DNA of 6,410 nt from Solobacterium sp. UBA1789 (GTDB taxonomy: Bacteria; Bacillota_I; Bacilli_A; Erysipelotrichales; Erysipelotrichaceae), in NCBI GenBank assembly GCA_002314515.1, contig DCGB01000091.1:1-6410 (forward strand), in the 5' to 3' direction. This document shows, piece by piece, positions 1 to 5,807 of this stretch. The stretch's first letter is position 1; every line of letters begins with the position of its first letter. The translations under genes were made by a program, and so were the position numbers. A model generated the notes under the pieces. It searched no databases and was not told where the DNA came from. It saw only the letters and a program-made list of their open reading frames with translations.

Positions 1-37
1 ATTTCGAAGTTAACGCTGAAAATTACTAGGATCAATC

Positions 38-667
38 ATGAGAAACATTGTTACTTACGAAACACAACATGGCAGTGCTAAAAAACTGGCACAGACCATT
101 GATGAAAAGCTGAACTGTTTATGTATCAATGTTGATACACCTTTTCAGGCTGAAGATGAGACTGCTTATGATAATCTTATTCTGGTTTTTGGCTTTAGAG
201 GTCCTTATACTGCTCAACTTACAAAGCTGTTTTTAGGAAAAATGGCTGGCAAACTGAACTATAAGAATCTGGTGGTAGTTGGTGAAGGATTATTTTCTTC
301 TAAAGAATTTCCTAGTGTTGCTGAAGGATTAAAAAAACTGGCAGAACCTTATTCTTTTCATCAATACTTTATGGCTGGTCAGTTAAGAGTTGCAACTCTA
401 ACGCCAGAAGAACAGGCTCTTCTTGGCAAATTTGCTTCATTAACAGGAATGGTAATTCAGGATATGGGCGAATTTAAACAGGAAGAAGCTGATAAGATTG
501 CCGAAGACATTGAAAGAACTCTGAGTGAACTTCCACTTGTTGAAGATCCTAATGCCGGTAAGAAAAGATGGATCTGTTCTGTCTGTGGCTATGTTCATAC
601 AGGCGATAATCCACCGGAAAAGTGTCCGGTCTGCAGTCAGCCTGCCAGTGTTTTTAAACCGATGTAG
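38..667 (+). CDS. Flavodoxin-fold protein with C-terminal rubredoxin-like domain
   Basis: This 209-residue cytosolic redox protein is a two-domain fusion. Residues 1-165 look like a flavodoxin domain of the HemG-like (flavodoxin_5) type. It opens with a beta strand and an FMN phosphate-loop-like stretch (IVTYETQHGSAKKLA, residues 4-18), and has a second core strand at NLVVVGEG (77-84). Residues 176-209 are a rubredoxin-like knuckle with C180-x2-C183 and C196-x2-C199, twelve residues apart, as in the rubrerythrin C-terminal domain; it should bind one iron (or zinc). The family logic suggests electron transfer from FMN to the iron centre, perhaps feeding peroxide or oxygen detoxification in an anaerobe; that role is inference. 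HemG-type protoporphyrinogen oxidation is less likely because of the added metal domain. The ATG has AGGA six bases upstream. No promoter is visible in the 37 bases before it, and a frame open from the window edge stops at 27-29, so it may be the last gene of an operon. A strong terminator follows. Confidence 0.9.
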   Translation: MRNIVTYETQHGSAKKLAQTIDEKLNCLCINVDTPFQAEDETAYDNLILVFGFRGPYTAQLTKLFLGKMAGKLNYKNLVVVGEGLFSSKEFPSVAEGLKKLAEPYSFHQYFMAGQLRVATLTPEEQALLGKFASLTGMVIQDMGEFKQEEADKIAEDIERTLSELPLVEDPNAGKKRWICSVCGYVHTGDNPPEKCPVCSQPASVFKPM

Positions 668-672
668 TATTT

Positions 673-699
673 AAAGAGCCTTGGAAACAAGGCTCTTTT
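673..699 (+). terminator. Rho-independent terminator after the flavodoxin-rubredoxin gene
   Basis: A perfect 11-bp stem (AAAGAGCCTTG at 673-683 pairing with CAAGGCTCTTT at 688-698) is closed by a GAAA tetraloop, and the plus strand then continues TTTTCATT. It begins five bases after the flavodoxin-rubredoxin stop codon. The gene on the other side converges on it. On the minus strand the same hairpin is followed by only a short T run (CTTTAAAT), so it could also stop acpS transcripts, but less efficiently. Confidence 0.9.
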
Positions 700-760
700 C
701 ATTATAAAAATTAGATTGTTATAAGTAATATAGAGACAATTAGATTAGGGTTGCCTTTTT

Positions 761-1078
761 CTATTCTTCAACAATACAGAATGCTGTTGCCAAGCCTGCT
801 TCTGTTGTGATACTGAGATGAACATTATCAATATTGGAAACATAGGGACTGCCATCGTCATTGTTCAATATTTCAACTTCCAGGCAATTATCAATTTCTT
901 TGATTGCCTTAAAGACAGCTTCTTTTCCGGCAAATCTGGTGGCGTAGTAGCTTGCTTTATCACCATGTTCATTGGCAATTTCTTTTTCTGTAAAACACTT
1001 TTCAATAAATGCTTTTTTCTCTATTGATTTAGCCATCCTGGCTATTTCAACAGTATCAATTCCTATTCCTTTGATCAT
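761..1078 (-). CDS. acpS: Holo-ACP synthase (4'-phosphopantetheinyl transferase), AcpS type
   Basis: AcpS moves the 4'-phosphopantetheine arm from coenzyme A to a serine of apo acyl carrier protein. The 105-residue product has the family landmarks: MIKGIGIDTVEIARM at the N-terminus with D8, the expected Mg ligand; FTEKEI (29-34); and RFAGKEAVFKAI (48-59) with E53 as second Mg ligand and K57. The C-terminal strand VHLSITTEAGLATAF (86-100) matches the usual position of the SxSH motif, but T91-T92 replaces Ser-His. At 105 residues it is somewhat shorter than typical AcpS (about 115-125), with a compressed region after residue 60. Its ATG lies one base after the TGA of the upstream 863-residue gene, and GAGGAA inside that gene serves as its Shine-Dalgarno, so the pair is co-transcribed and probably translationally coupled. 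The ACP domain encoded next door is an obvious substrate (inference). It could equally be the cell's general AcpS. Confidence 0.9.
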   Translation of the reverse strand: MIKGIGIDTVEIARMAKSIEKKAFIEKCFTEKEIANEHGDKASYYATRFAGKEAVFKAIKEIDNCLEVEILNNDDGSPYVSNIDNVHLSITTEAGLATAFCIVEE

Positions 1079-1079
1079 A

Positions 1080-3671
1080 TCAGTCTAATTCCTCAATACC
1101 ATTACGAATCTTCTCGTTTAATTCTTCTATACTGTCACTATCAGGATAGATGGCTTTGCCAAAGGAGACGTGTATCCGACTTTTAAAAGAAGGAAGTTCA
1201 AAGGTCTTAGCTTCACCATTGTAATGAGCTACACCAGTCAAATGGACAGGAACAATAGGTTTATTGGTGGCAATTGCCAGTTTGGCAGCACCATTTTTCA
1301 GTGAATACATTTTGGTATTGTTCTGTTTACTGGTTCCTTCTGGAAATATCAGCATATTGTATCCTTCGTTAATGAGATCTTTACTTCTTTCCAGGGTCTT
1401 AATTGAATTACCGGCTCTTTCAATTGGCAGGAAGTTTTGAGTGCTGACCATTCTGTTGAAAAATTTATCCTTCAGCAGATCTGATTTACCGATAACACAG
1501 GTTTTTCTTAATGTTTTCTTATCAAGGCAGCAGAAAATAAAAGCTGGATCTAAATCAGTACGATGGTTTGCACAGAAGAGGAAAGCAGTATCTTTTGGAA
1601 GATTTTCTAAACCCTGGGCCTTAACATGATAAGCCTGTTTAACCATGGCCAAAAGGCCATCTCCTGTCAGCCTGCCGCCGATTGAAACCGGTAATGGATA
1701 TTTGGATAAATCCAGTCCTTCTTCTTTATTTTTGTCTATTGTTTCAAAATTTCTGACGATATCCAGTAGCTGACCAAAGGTTTCAGCCTGAATACTGGAC
1801 TGGAAAAGGTCAATATTCCAATGTTCCTGAATAGCGACATAGAGATTTACCATTGAAAGTGAATCAAGATTCAAAAGAACACCCTGAGTCAGTTTTTGAG
1901 TTTTCCATTGCGAGCCACCGACTTCAATGAGAATACGTCTTAGTTCAGCTGAAATTTCATCCTCATCAACTGGAATCATAGATGCATCCGTAATGGGATC
2001 ACTTTCACCTTTGACAACCATTTCTGTTAAGCGGAAACGCTGAACCTTATGTGAACTTGATAGCGGGAATTCTTTAAGGACATAGACATCTTTTGGTCTA
2101 TACATCGGAGGTAATTTTTCAGCTCTATCGTAAACCCTGGCTTTCATAGCTTCATCATGAACAGCCCGCTGTTTATCTTTAATAATGGCAATTGAGAAAT
2201 CATCACAGCCACCTTCTCCAGGTACCTTAAAGGCAACCAGTTCGCTGACACAGTCAACATCCTGATATCTGTTTTCTATTTCTTCCGGTAATAGTTTTTC
2301 ACCATTTCTAAGAACAATACTTTCTTTGATACGACCGCAGATATTGAGACAATTGTCTTCATTAAAATAACCCAAATCACCAGAACGGAAATAGCCATCT
2401 TCACTAAAACAGCCAATATTATCTTCTTCATTCAGATATGTAATCATGCGATAAGGAGACAGTATTTCAACTTCACCCTTACCATTTTCATCTTTATTGA
2501 CAATACGAATTTTTAAATCATTATTATGCTGAATGACTCGACCTGCTGTTCCTGGATAATAGCCCTGGCCGGTAGTAGCCAAAGGGGCACCTAATTCGGT
2601 TAAACCATAGGCCATCGAAACATCAATGCCCATGTCCAAAAAGAATTTATTGGCTGTCTTATCAAAAGGTGAGGCACCTATCATAAAACCCTTCATATTG
2701 CCACCAAAGGCCTGTTTGTTGATAGGCTTAAGCAATAGACGACCAGCTTTGATTCCAAAGTTCTTTCTAAAAAAGGCGCTGATATTCAATAGAGTGTTTA
2801 TACTGATTCTTGTAAGTGTTTTCTTCGAATAGGAAGCTAAGATCTTTTTATATAGAGACGTTAACATCGAAGGAACAGTGCAGATATTATCAGGCTTAAG
2901 TTCCTGGAGAACACTGACCAAGGCATTAGGTGTCAGACGTTCCAGCATGATGACCTGGGTATTGCAGTAGAGATCATAGGTTGCGCATAATAGTCCAGCA
3001 ATATGATAAGGCGGAAACAACATCAGATCTCTTTGTCTTGGTGTATAGGCGGTTGTTTTTTTATAAATGCCGGCATCAGTACTCATGCCATATTCAATTC
3101 CCTTGGTGACACTTGAATGTTTCAGTAAGACTGCTTTTCGTCTTTCAGAAGTTGTTCCCGAAGAAAAAAGAATATAAAAAGTATCATCTGGCAACCTGTT
3201 GCTTTTATCCAAAAAAGGATTGACTGCATTACATTTGCTAAGAAGCGGGAAGTCTTCTTCAATAGAAAAAACAGGGATGTTTTCTTCCAGTTCTTCAGGT
3301 AGAAATATTCTATTGATACTGGTAAAAACAGCACGTACTTCCGTTTGTGCCATTAGGTCTTTGGTTTGCGAAGCAGGAACACCAGGGTCAATACAGACCA
3401 TGATATATTCCTGTCTTAAGCAGGCATATGATAATGCATACCACCAGGGTCTTAAAGATGAGATGACGGCAATACGATCACCTTTTTTTAGTCCTGCTGC
3501 TGTTAATTTATCAATCAGTTTATCTGCCTGCTGATTAATGTAGTTGTAAGAGAATTCTTCTCTCTTACCATCAAAGCGCTGATAGATGACAAAAGTTTTA
3601 TCCTGTCCTCTTTCGATAGCGTCTTTATACATAGCAGGCATATGTAATTTGTTAGCTTCAAATGATAACAT
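1080..3671 (-). CDS. Acyl-adenylating enzyme / acyl carrier protein / PlsC acyltransferase fusion
   Basis: This 863-residue protein carries three modules. Residues 1 to about 550 form an adenylate-forming (AMP-binding) domain: P-loop SSGTTSERRKAV (170-181), AYGLTE (354-359), GYFRSGDLG (426-434) with D432, GRIKESIVLRNGEKLLPEEIE from 446, and the C-terminal catalytic lysine in PLSSSHKVQR (536-545, K542). Residues about 570-645 form an acyl carrier domain with the attachment serine in NLDSLSMVNL (601-610, S604). Residues about 675-863 form a PlsC-type acyltransferase: H703-x4-D708 in NHRTDLD, FLPIER (747-752), FPEGTSK (776-782) and PIVPVHLTG (805-813). It probably activates a fatty acid with ATP, loads it on its own carrier and acylates a lysophospholipid or similar acceptor at the membrane face; the acceptor and acid are inferred. 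E. coli Aas combines the two enzyme activities in the opposite order and without a carrier. No membrane helix is evident. An in-frame TAA four codons upstream makes this the first possible ATG, but it has no clear Shine-Dalgarno. acpS follows after one base. Confidence 0.9.
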   Translation of the reverse strand: MLSFEANKLHMPAMYKDAIERGQDKTFVIYQRFDGKREEFSYNYINQQADKLIDKLTAAGLKKGDRIAVISSLRPWWYALSYACLRQEYIMVCIDPGVPASQTKDLMAQTEVRAVFTSINRIFLPEELEENIPVFSIEEDFPLLSKCNAVNPFLDKSNRLPDDTFYILFSSGTTSERRKAVLLKHSSVTKGIEYGMSTDAGIYKKTTAYTPRQRDLMLFPPYHIAGLLCATYDLYCNTQVIMLERLTPNALVSVLQELKPDNICTVPSMLTSLYKKILASYSKKTLTRISINTLLNISAFFRKNFGIKAGRLLLKPINKQAFGGNMKGFMIGASPFDKTANKFFLDMGIDVSMAYGLTELGAPLATTGQGYYPGTAGRVIQHNNDLKIRIVNKDENGKGEVEILSPYRMITYLNEEDNIGCFSEDGYFRSGDLGYFNEDNCLNICGRIKESIVLRNGEKLLPEEIENRYQDVDCVSELVAFKVPGEGGCDDFSIAIIKDKQRAVHDEAMKARVYDRAEKLPPMYRPKDVYVLKEFPLSSSHKVQRFRLTEMVVKGESDPITDASMIPVDEDEISAELRRILIEVGGSQWKTQKLTQGVLLNLDSLSMVNLYVAIQEHWNIDLFQSSIQAETFGQLLDIVRNFETIDKNKEEGLDLSKYPLPVSIGGRLTGDGLLAMVKQAYHVKAQGLENLPKDTAFLFCANHRTDLDPAFIFCCLDKKTLRKTCVIGKSDLLKDKFFNRMVSTQNFLPIERAGNSIKTLERSKDLINEGYNMLIFPEGTSKQNNTKMYSLKNGAAKLAIATNKPIVPVHLTGVAHYNGEAKTFELPSFKSRIHVSFGKAIYPDSDSIEELNEKIRNGIEELD
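1089..1094 (-). promoter_or_regulatory. Shine-Dalgarno for acpS inside the upstream gene
   Basis: On the minus strand GAGGAA lies ten bases before the acpS ATG, within the last codons of the 863-residue gene. The upstream TGA and the acpS ATG are separated by a single T (TGATATG). This is the typical arrangement for termination-reinitiation coupling and supports the chosen acpS start. Confidence 0.7.
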
Positions 3672-3677
3672 ACTTTT

Positions 3678-3706
3678 ATTTTACTTTGTTCTGTTTATTT
3701 TGTTAA
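3678..3706 (-). promoter_or_regulatory. Candidate promoter for the acyl-adenylating fusion gene
   Basis: Read on the minus strand, TTAACA (complement of 3701-3706) is followed by exactly 17 bases and then TAAAAT (complement of 3678-3683). Each hexamer matches five of six positions of the housekeeping sigma consensus. The predicted transcription start would fall about on the ATG at 3671, which would make the mRNA leaderless and would fit the missing Shine-Dalgarno. AT-rich DNA yields such matches by chance, so confidence is moderate. Confidence 0.4.
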
Positions 3707-3761
3707 CTGCAACGCTATGAGAATACAAAAAGGACGGGATTTAGGATTATTTATGTTAACT
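3701..3761. repeat. Two copies of TGTTAACT, 53 bp apart, in the divergent intergenic region
   Basis: The octamer TGTTAACT occurs at 3701-3708 and again at 3754-3761, each preceded by a TTATTT-like run. Its core GTTAAC is a perfect palindrome. The 53-bp spacing is about five helical turns, and the first copy overlaps the candidate -35 of the minus-strand gene. This could be a paired operator for a regulator of one or both divergent genes. The regulator is unknown, and chance in AT-rich DNA is possible. Confidence 0.3.
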
Positions 3762-3800
3762 TAATTATTGTATATATCACTAAGTATTATTAGATACTAA
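3761..3800 (+). promoter_or_regulatory. Candidate promoter and imperfect palindrome upstream of the GNAT gene
   Basis: TTAATT (3761-3766), an 18-base spacer and TATTAT (3785-3790) form a plausible but weak sigma-70-type promoter; the -35 matches at only three positions. An imperfect inverted repeat, TAAGTAT (3781-3787) against ATACTAA (3794-3800) with a six-base loop and one mismatch, overlaps the -10 and could be an operator. Transcription from here would leave a leader of about 20 bases carrying the AAAGG ribosome site at 3806-3810. Confidence 0.25.
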
Positions 3801-3817
3801 ATTAGAAAGGTCTAAAT

Positions 3818-4537
3818 ATGACGATAATTGAAGAAATAAGAGCAGCCGAAAATGAACTGATGTCTCTATATGGAGAATCTAAGCCTTTTAGCGAACATCT
3901 GATAAAAAGGGAAGACAATATCTTAAAAGATAAATATGATCATAACTATTTTGAATATAGCGATGATTTTACGATCGCTGAATATGATGCAGCATATCAG
4001 TATCAGAAAAATAGAGGTGATAATTTTTTGAAATTTGTTGGACGTCAGGCCTTGAAGGATAGTTTTAAGATGGAAGGCGGTATTGTTTTAACAATGTTAT
4101 TAACAAATAACGACGGCAGCTCCTGGAAAACCAATAATAACTTATCTTTTAAAAAACCTTCAATCAAAGAGGAGCAGGAAATCGAACTCAAACACTATGG
4201 TTCTGTCTATGGTGAAAACTTTGTCATAAAAAATGTCGAAAGATTAGGAGAGAAACAGGAATATTTAGGTGCTTATCTTGGTGATGTGCTGGTTGGTACC
4301 TGTCTGCCTTTTGTATTAGAACGTTTTGTTGGTATTGATGAAGTTCTGGTTGATGAGAGATATCGTAAGCAGTATATCTGCACATCATTATTAAAGGCGG
4401 TTGTTGATAAATATCCAGACAAAATGATTTATCTGCATGCCGATGATGATGATACACCAAAGGAACTTTATCAGAAGCTGGGTTTTGAGACTGTTGATAA
4501 AATATATTCCTATCAGACTACTGTCGATGTAGAATGA
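3818..4537 (+). CDS. GNAT-family N-acetyltransferase
   Basis: The 239-residue product is probably an acetyl-CoA-dependent N-acetyltransferase of unknown substrate. The C-terminal half (about 120-235) carries the GNAT fold: strand EYLGAYLGDVLVGTC (148-162), the motif A strand and loop IDEVLVDERYRKQYICTSLL (173-192), and motif B with HADDDDTPKELYQKLGF (207-223), the common LYxKLGF ending. The cofactor pyrophosphate loop is atypical: where RGxGxG is usual, the sequence is R183-K-Q-Y186-I-C188. The N-terminal half (1 to about 115) is not clearly recognisable and may be a degenerate second GNAT domain, as in some tandem Bacillota members (inference). AAAGG lies seven bases before the ATG, and an in-frame TAG at 3803-3805 excludes an earlier start. 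It ends with tandem TGA TGA stops. The CDF gene begins 59 bases downstream on the same strand with no terminator between, so the two are probably co-transcribed. Confidence 0.8.
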   Translation: MTIIEEIRAAENELMSLYGESKPFSEHLIKREDNILKDKYDHNYFEYSDDFTIAEYDAAYQYQKNRGDNFLKFVGRQALKDSFKMEGGIVLTMLLTNNDGSSWKTNNNLSFKKPSIKEEQEIELKHYGSVYGENFVIKNVERLGEKQEYLGAYLGDVLVGTCLPFVLERFVGIDEVLVDERYRKQYICTSLLKAVVDKYPDKMIYLHADDDDTPKELYQKLGFETVDKIYSYQTTVDVE

Positions 4538-4596
4538 TGAGGCTTATTATTGAAATGGGATTACAATATAAATGGTCTTAATAAAGAGGAAAGAAT

Positions 4597-5730
4597 ATGG
4601 ATATTTTATATAAGCTGTTAAAACAGGATAAAAATCGTGATGGAGCGGTTGTTGTAACTTCTTTTTTAGGTATTATCGTGAATCTGATTATTGCGGCTGC
4701 AAAAGTTGTCATCGGTCTTTTGGCGAATTCGGTAGCTATTTTATCAGAAGGTGCCAACAATGCCAGTGATGCTTTGACCAGCATTATGACCATTGTCGGA
4801 ACTAAGCTGGCAAAGAAACATCCTGATAAGAAACACCCGTTTGGTTATGGCCGTATTGAATATCTGACTTCTTTGGTTATTTCAGTGCTGATTGTTGTAA
4901 CCGGCTTTGAATTTCTTAAGAATTCGGTTTCAAATATTATTAAGCCGGTTGAACTGGAAGTCTCTTATTTATCGCTGATAATTATTGCCGTAAGTGCTAT
5001 TGCTAAACTTCTGCTTGGAACTTATACCATCAATACCGGCAAGAGAGTTGATAGTAATTCGCTGATTGCCGTTGGTACAGAATGCCGTAGTGATTCAATT
5101 GCTTCAGCAGTAACTATCATCAGCTCTTTGGTATTTTTACTGTTAGGTAAGAATATTGATGGTTTTGCCGGCGTTTTTACCAGTGTTTTAATTATTAAAG
5201 CTGGTTTGGAAGTATTGGGTGATACTGTCAATGATCTTTTGGGAAAGGCTGGTAATGAAGAATTGGCCTTACAGCTCTATAAGGAAATCAGAGCCTGTCC
5301 TATTGTAATTAATGCCGCTGATATGATGCTGCATAACTATGGTCCGGATAAATATAGTGGATCAGTCAATGTTGAAATTGATAAGGATAAGAGTATTGAT
5401 GAGGTCTATAAGCTTATTCATAAATTACAGCTGGATATTATGCATAAGTATGCAGTAACAATGGTCTTTGGCATGTATGCAGTTGATTACAAGAGTTCAG
5501 ATTCCGTCCAGATGCGAACAGACATTGCCAGCTTTATCAGACAATATGAACATGTTCTCAGCTATCACGCCTTATATCACAGCGAAACAGAAAATAAGAT
5601 ATATGTGGATCTGACAGTAGATTATGATTTAAAGGATTGGGAACAGCTGAGAGTGGATTTTACAGCTTATATGAATGAACTCTATCCTCAATATGGTCTG
5701 GAGCTGGTTATTGAAACAGATTTTGTCTAA
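4597..5730 (+). CDS. Cation diffusion facilitator (CDF) family metal efflux transporter
   Basis: This 377-residue inner-membrane antiporter should export a divalent metal in exchange for protons. Hydrophobic segments near 17-42, 44-68, 90-108, 123-147, 167-184 and 187-207 fit the six-helix CDF core. The helix 2 site reads SVAILSEGANNASDALTS, with N54 and D58 where zinc exporters have His-x3-Asp. The loop KKHPFGYGRIEYL (78-90) is the typical CDF HPxGxxRxE motif. The helix 5 site reads TECRSD, with E162-x3-D166. Residues about 215-298 form the usual cytosolic dimerisation domain, and 305-377 look like a further alpha/beta module. The absence of the His ligands argues against a classic zinc exporter and is closer to manganese-type members; the metal is not settled by sequence. 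The start has GAGGA six bases upstream and an in-frame TAA at 4582-4584. A weak TTATTA-N17-TATAAA (4544-4572) could add an own promoter. A hairpin terminator overlaps the stop codon. Confidence 0.92.
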   Translation: MDILYKLLKQDKNRDGAVVVTSFLGIIVNLIIAAAKVVIGLLANSVAILSEGANNASDALTSIMTIVGTKLAKKHPDKKHPFGYGRIEYLTSLVISVLIVVTGFEFLKNSVSNIIKPVELEVSYLSLIIIAVSAIAKLLLGTYTINTGKRVDSNSLIAVGTECRSDSIASAVTIISSLVFLLLGKNIDGFAGVFTSVLIIKAGLEVLGDTVNDLLGKAGNEELALQLYKEIRACPIVINAADMMLHNYGPDKYSGSVNVEIDKDKSIDEVYKLIHKLQLDIMHKYAVTMVFGMYAVDYKSSDSVQMRTDIASFIRQYEHVLSYHALYHSETENKIYVDLTVDYDLKDWEQLRVDFTAYMNELYPQYGLELVIETDFV

Positions 5731-5753
5731 GGAATAGCATTGCTATTCCTTTT
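5729..5753 (+). terminator. Rho-independent terminator after the CDF gene
   Basis: A perfect 10-bp stem, AAGGAATAGC (5729-5738) with GCTATTCCTT (5742-5751), is closed by a three-base loop and followed by TTAATT, giving a short run of four Ts. The left arm begins inside the TAA stop codon of the CDF gene. The T run is short, so read-through into the next gene is possible. Confidence 0.75.
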
Positions 5754-5755
5754 AA

Positions 5756-5786
5756 TTGAGATATTTATATTTGATATATGTATAAA
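5756..5786 (+). promoter_or_regulatory. Candidate promoter for the MBL-fold hydrolase gene
   Basis: TTGAGA (5756-5761, five of six consensus) and TATAAA (5781-5786, five of six) are separated by 19 bases, longer than the optimal 17. They sit between the preceding terminator and the hydrolase start. The predicted leader would be only about 15 bases. The surroundings are so AT-rich that other hexamer pairs can be drawn, for example TTGATA at 5771-5776. Confidence 0.3.
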
Positions 5787-5807
5787 AATGATAAAATATA
5801 GATATCT

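Noticed and set aside
3..29. Possible last codons of an upstream gene (F-E-V-N-A-E-N-Y-stop).
   Set aside because: Eight codons open from the window edge are too few to support a gene. It would fit an operon ending in the flavodoxin-rubredoxin gene, but nothing identifies the product.
709..746. A 9-bp direct repeat AATTAGATT (709-717 and 738-746) in the convergent intergenic gap.
   Set aside because: It is short, AT-rich and unphased, with no associated element; chance is the simplest explanation.
818..1027. A 69-codon plus-strand frame opposite acpS.
   Set aside because: It is the antisense shadow of acpS, Phe/Ile/Asn-rich with no motif.
3199..3534. A 111-codon plus-strand frame opposite the adenylation domain.
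   Set aside because: It is antisense to a well-supported domain, has low-complexity Ser-rich composition, and has no recognisable family.
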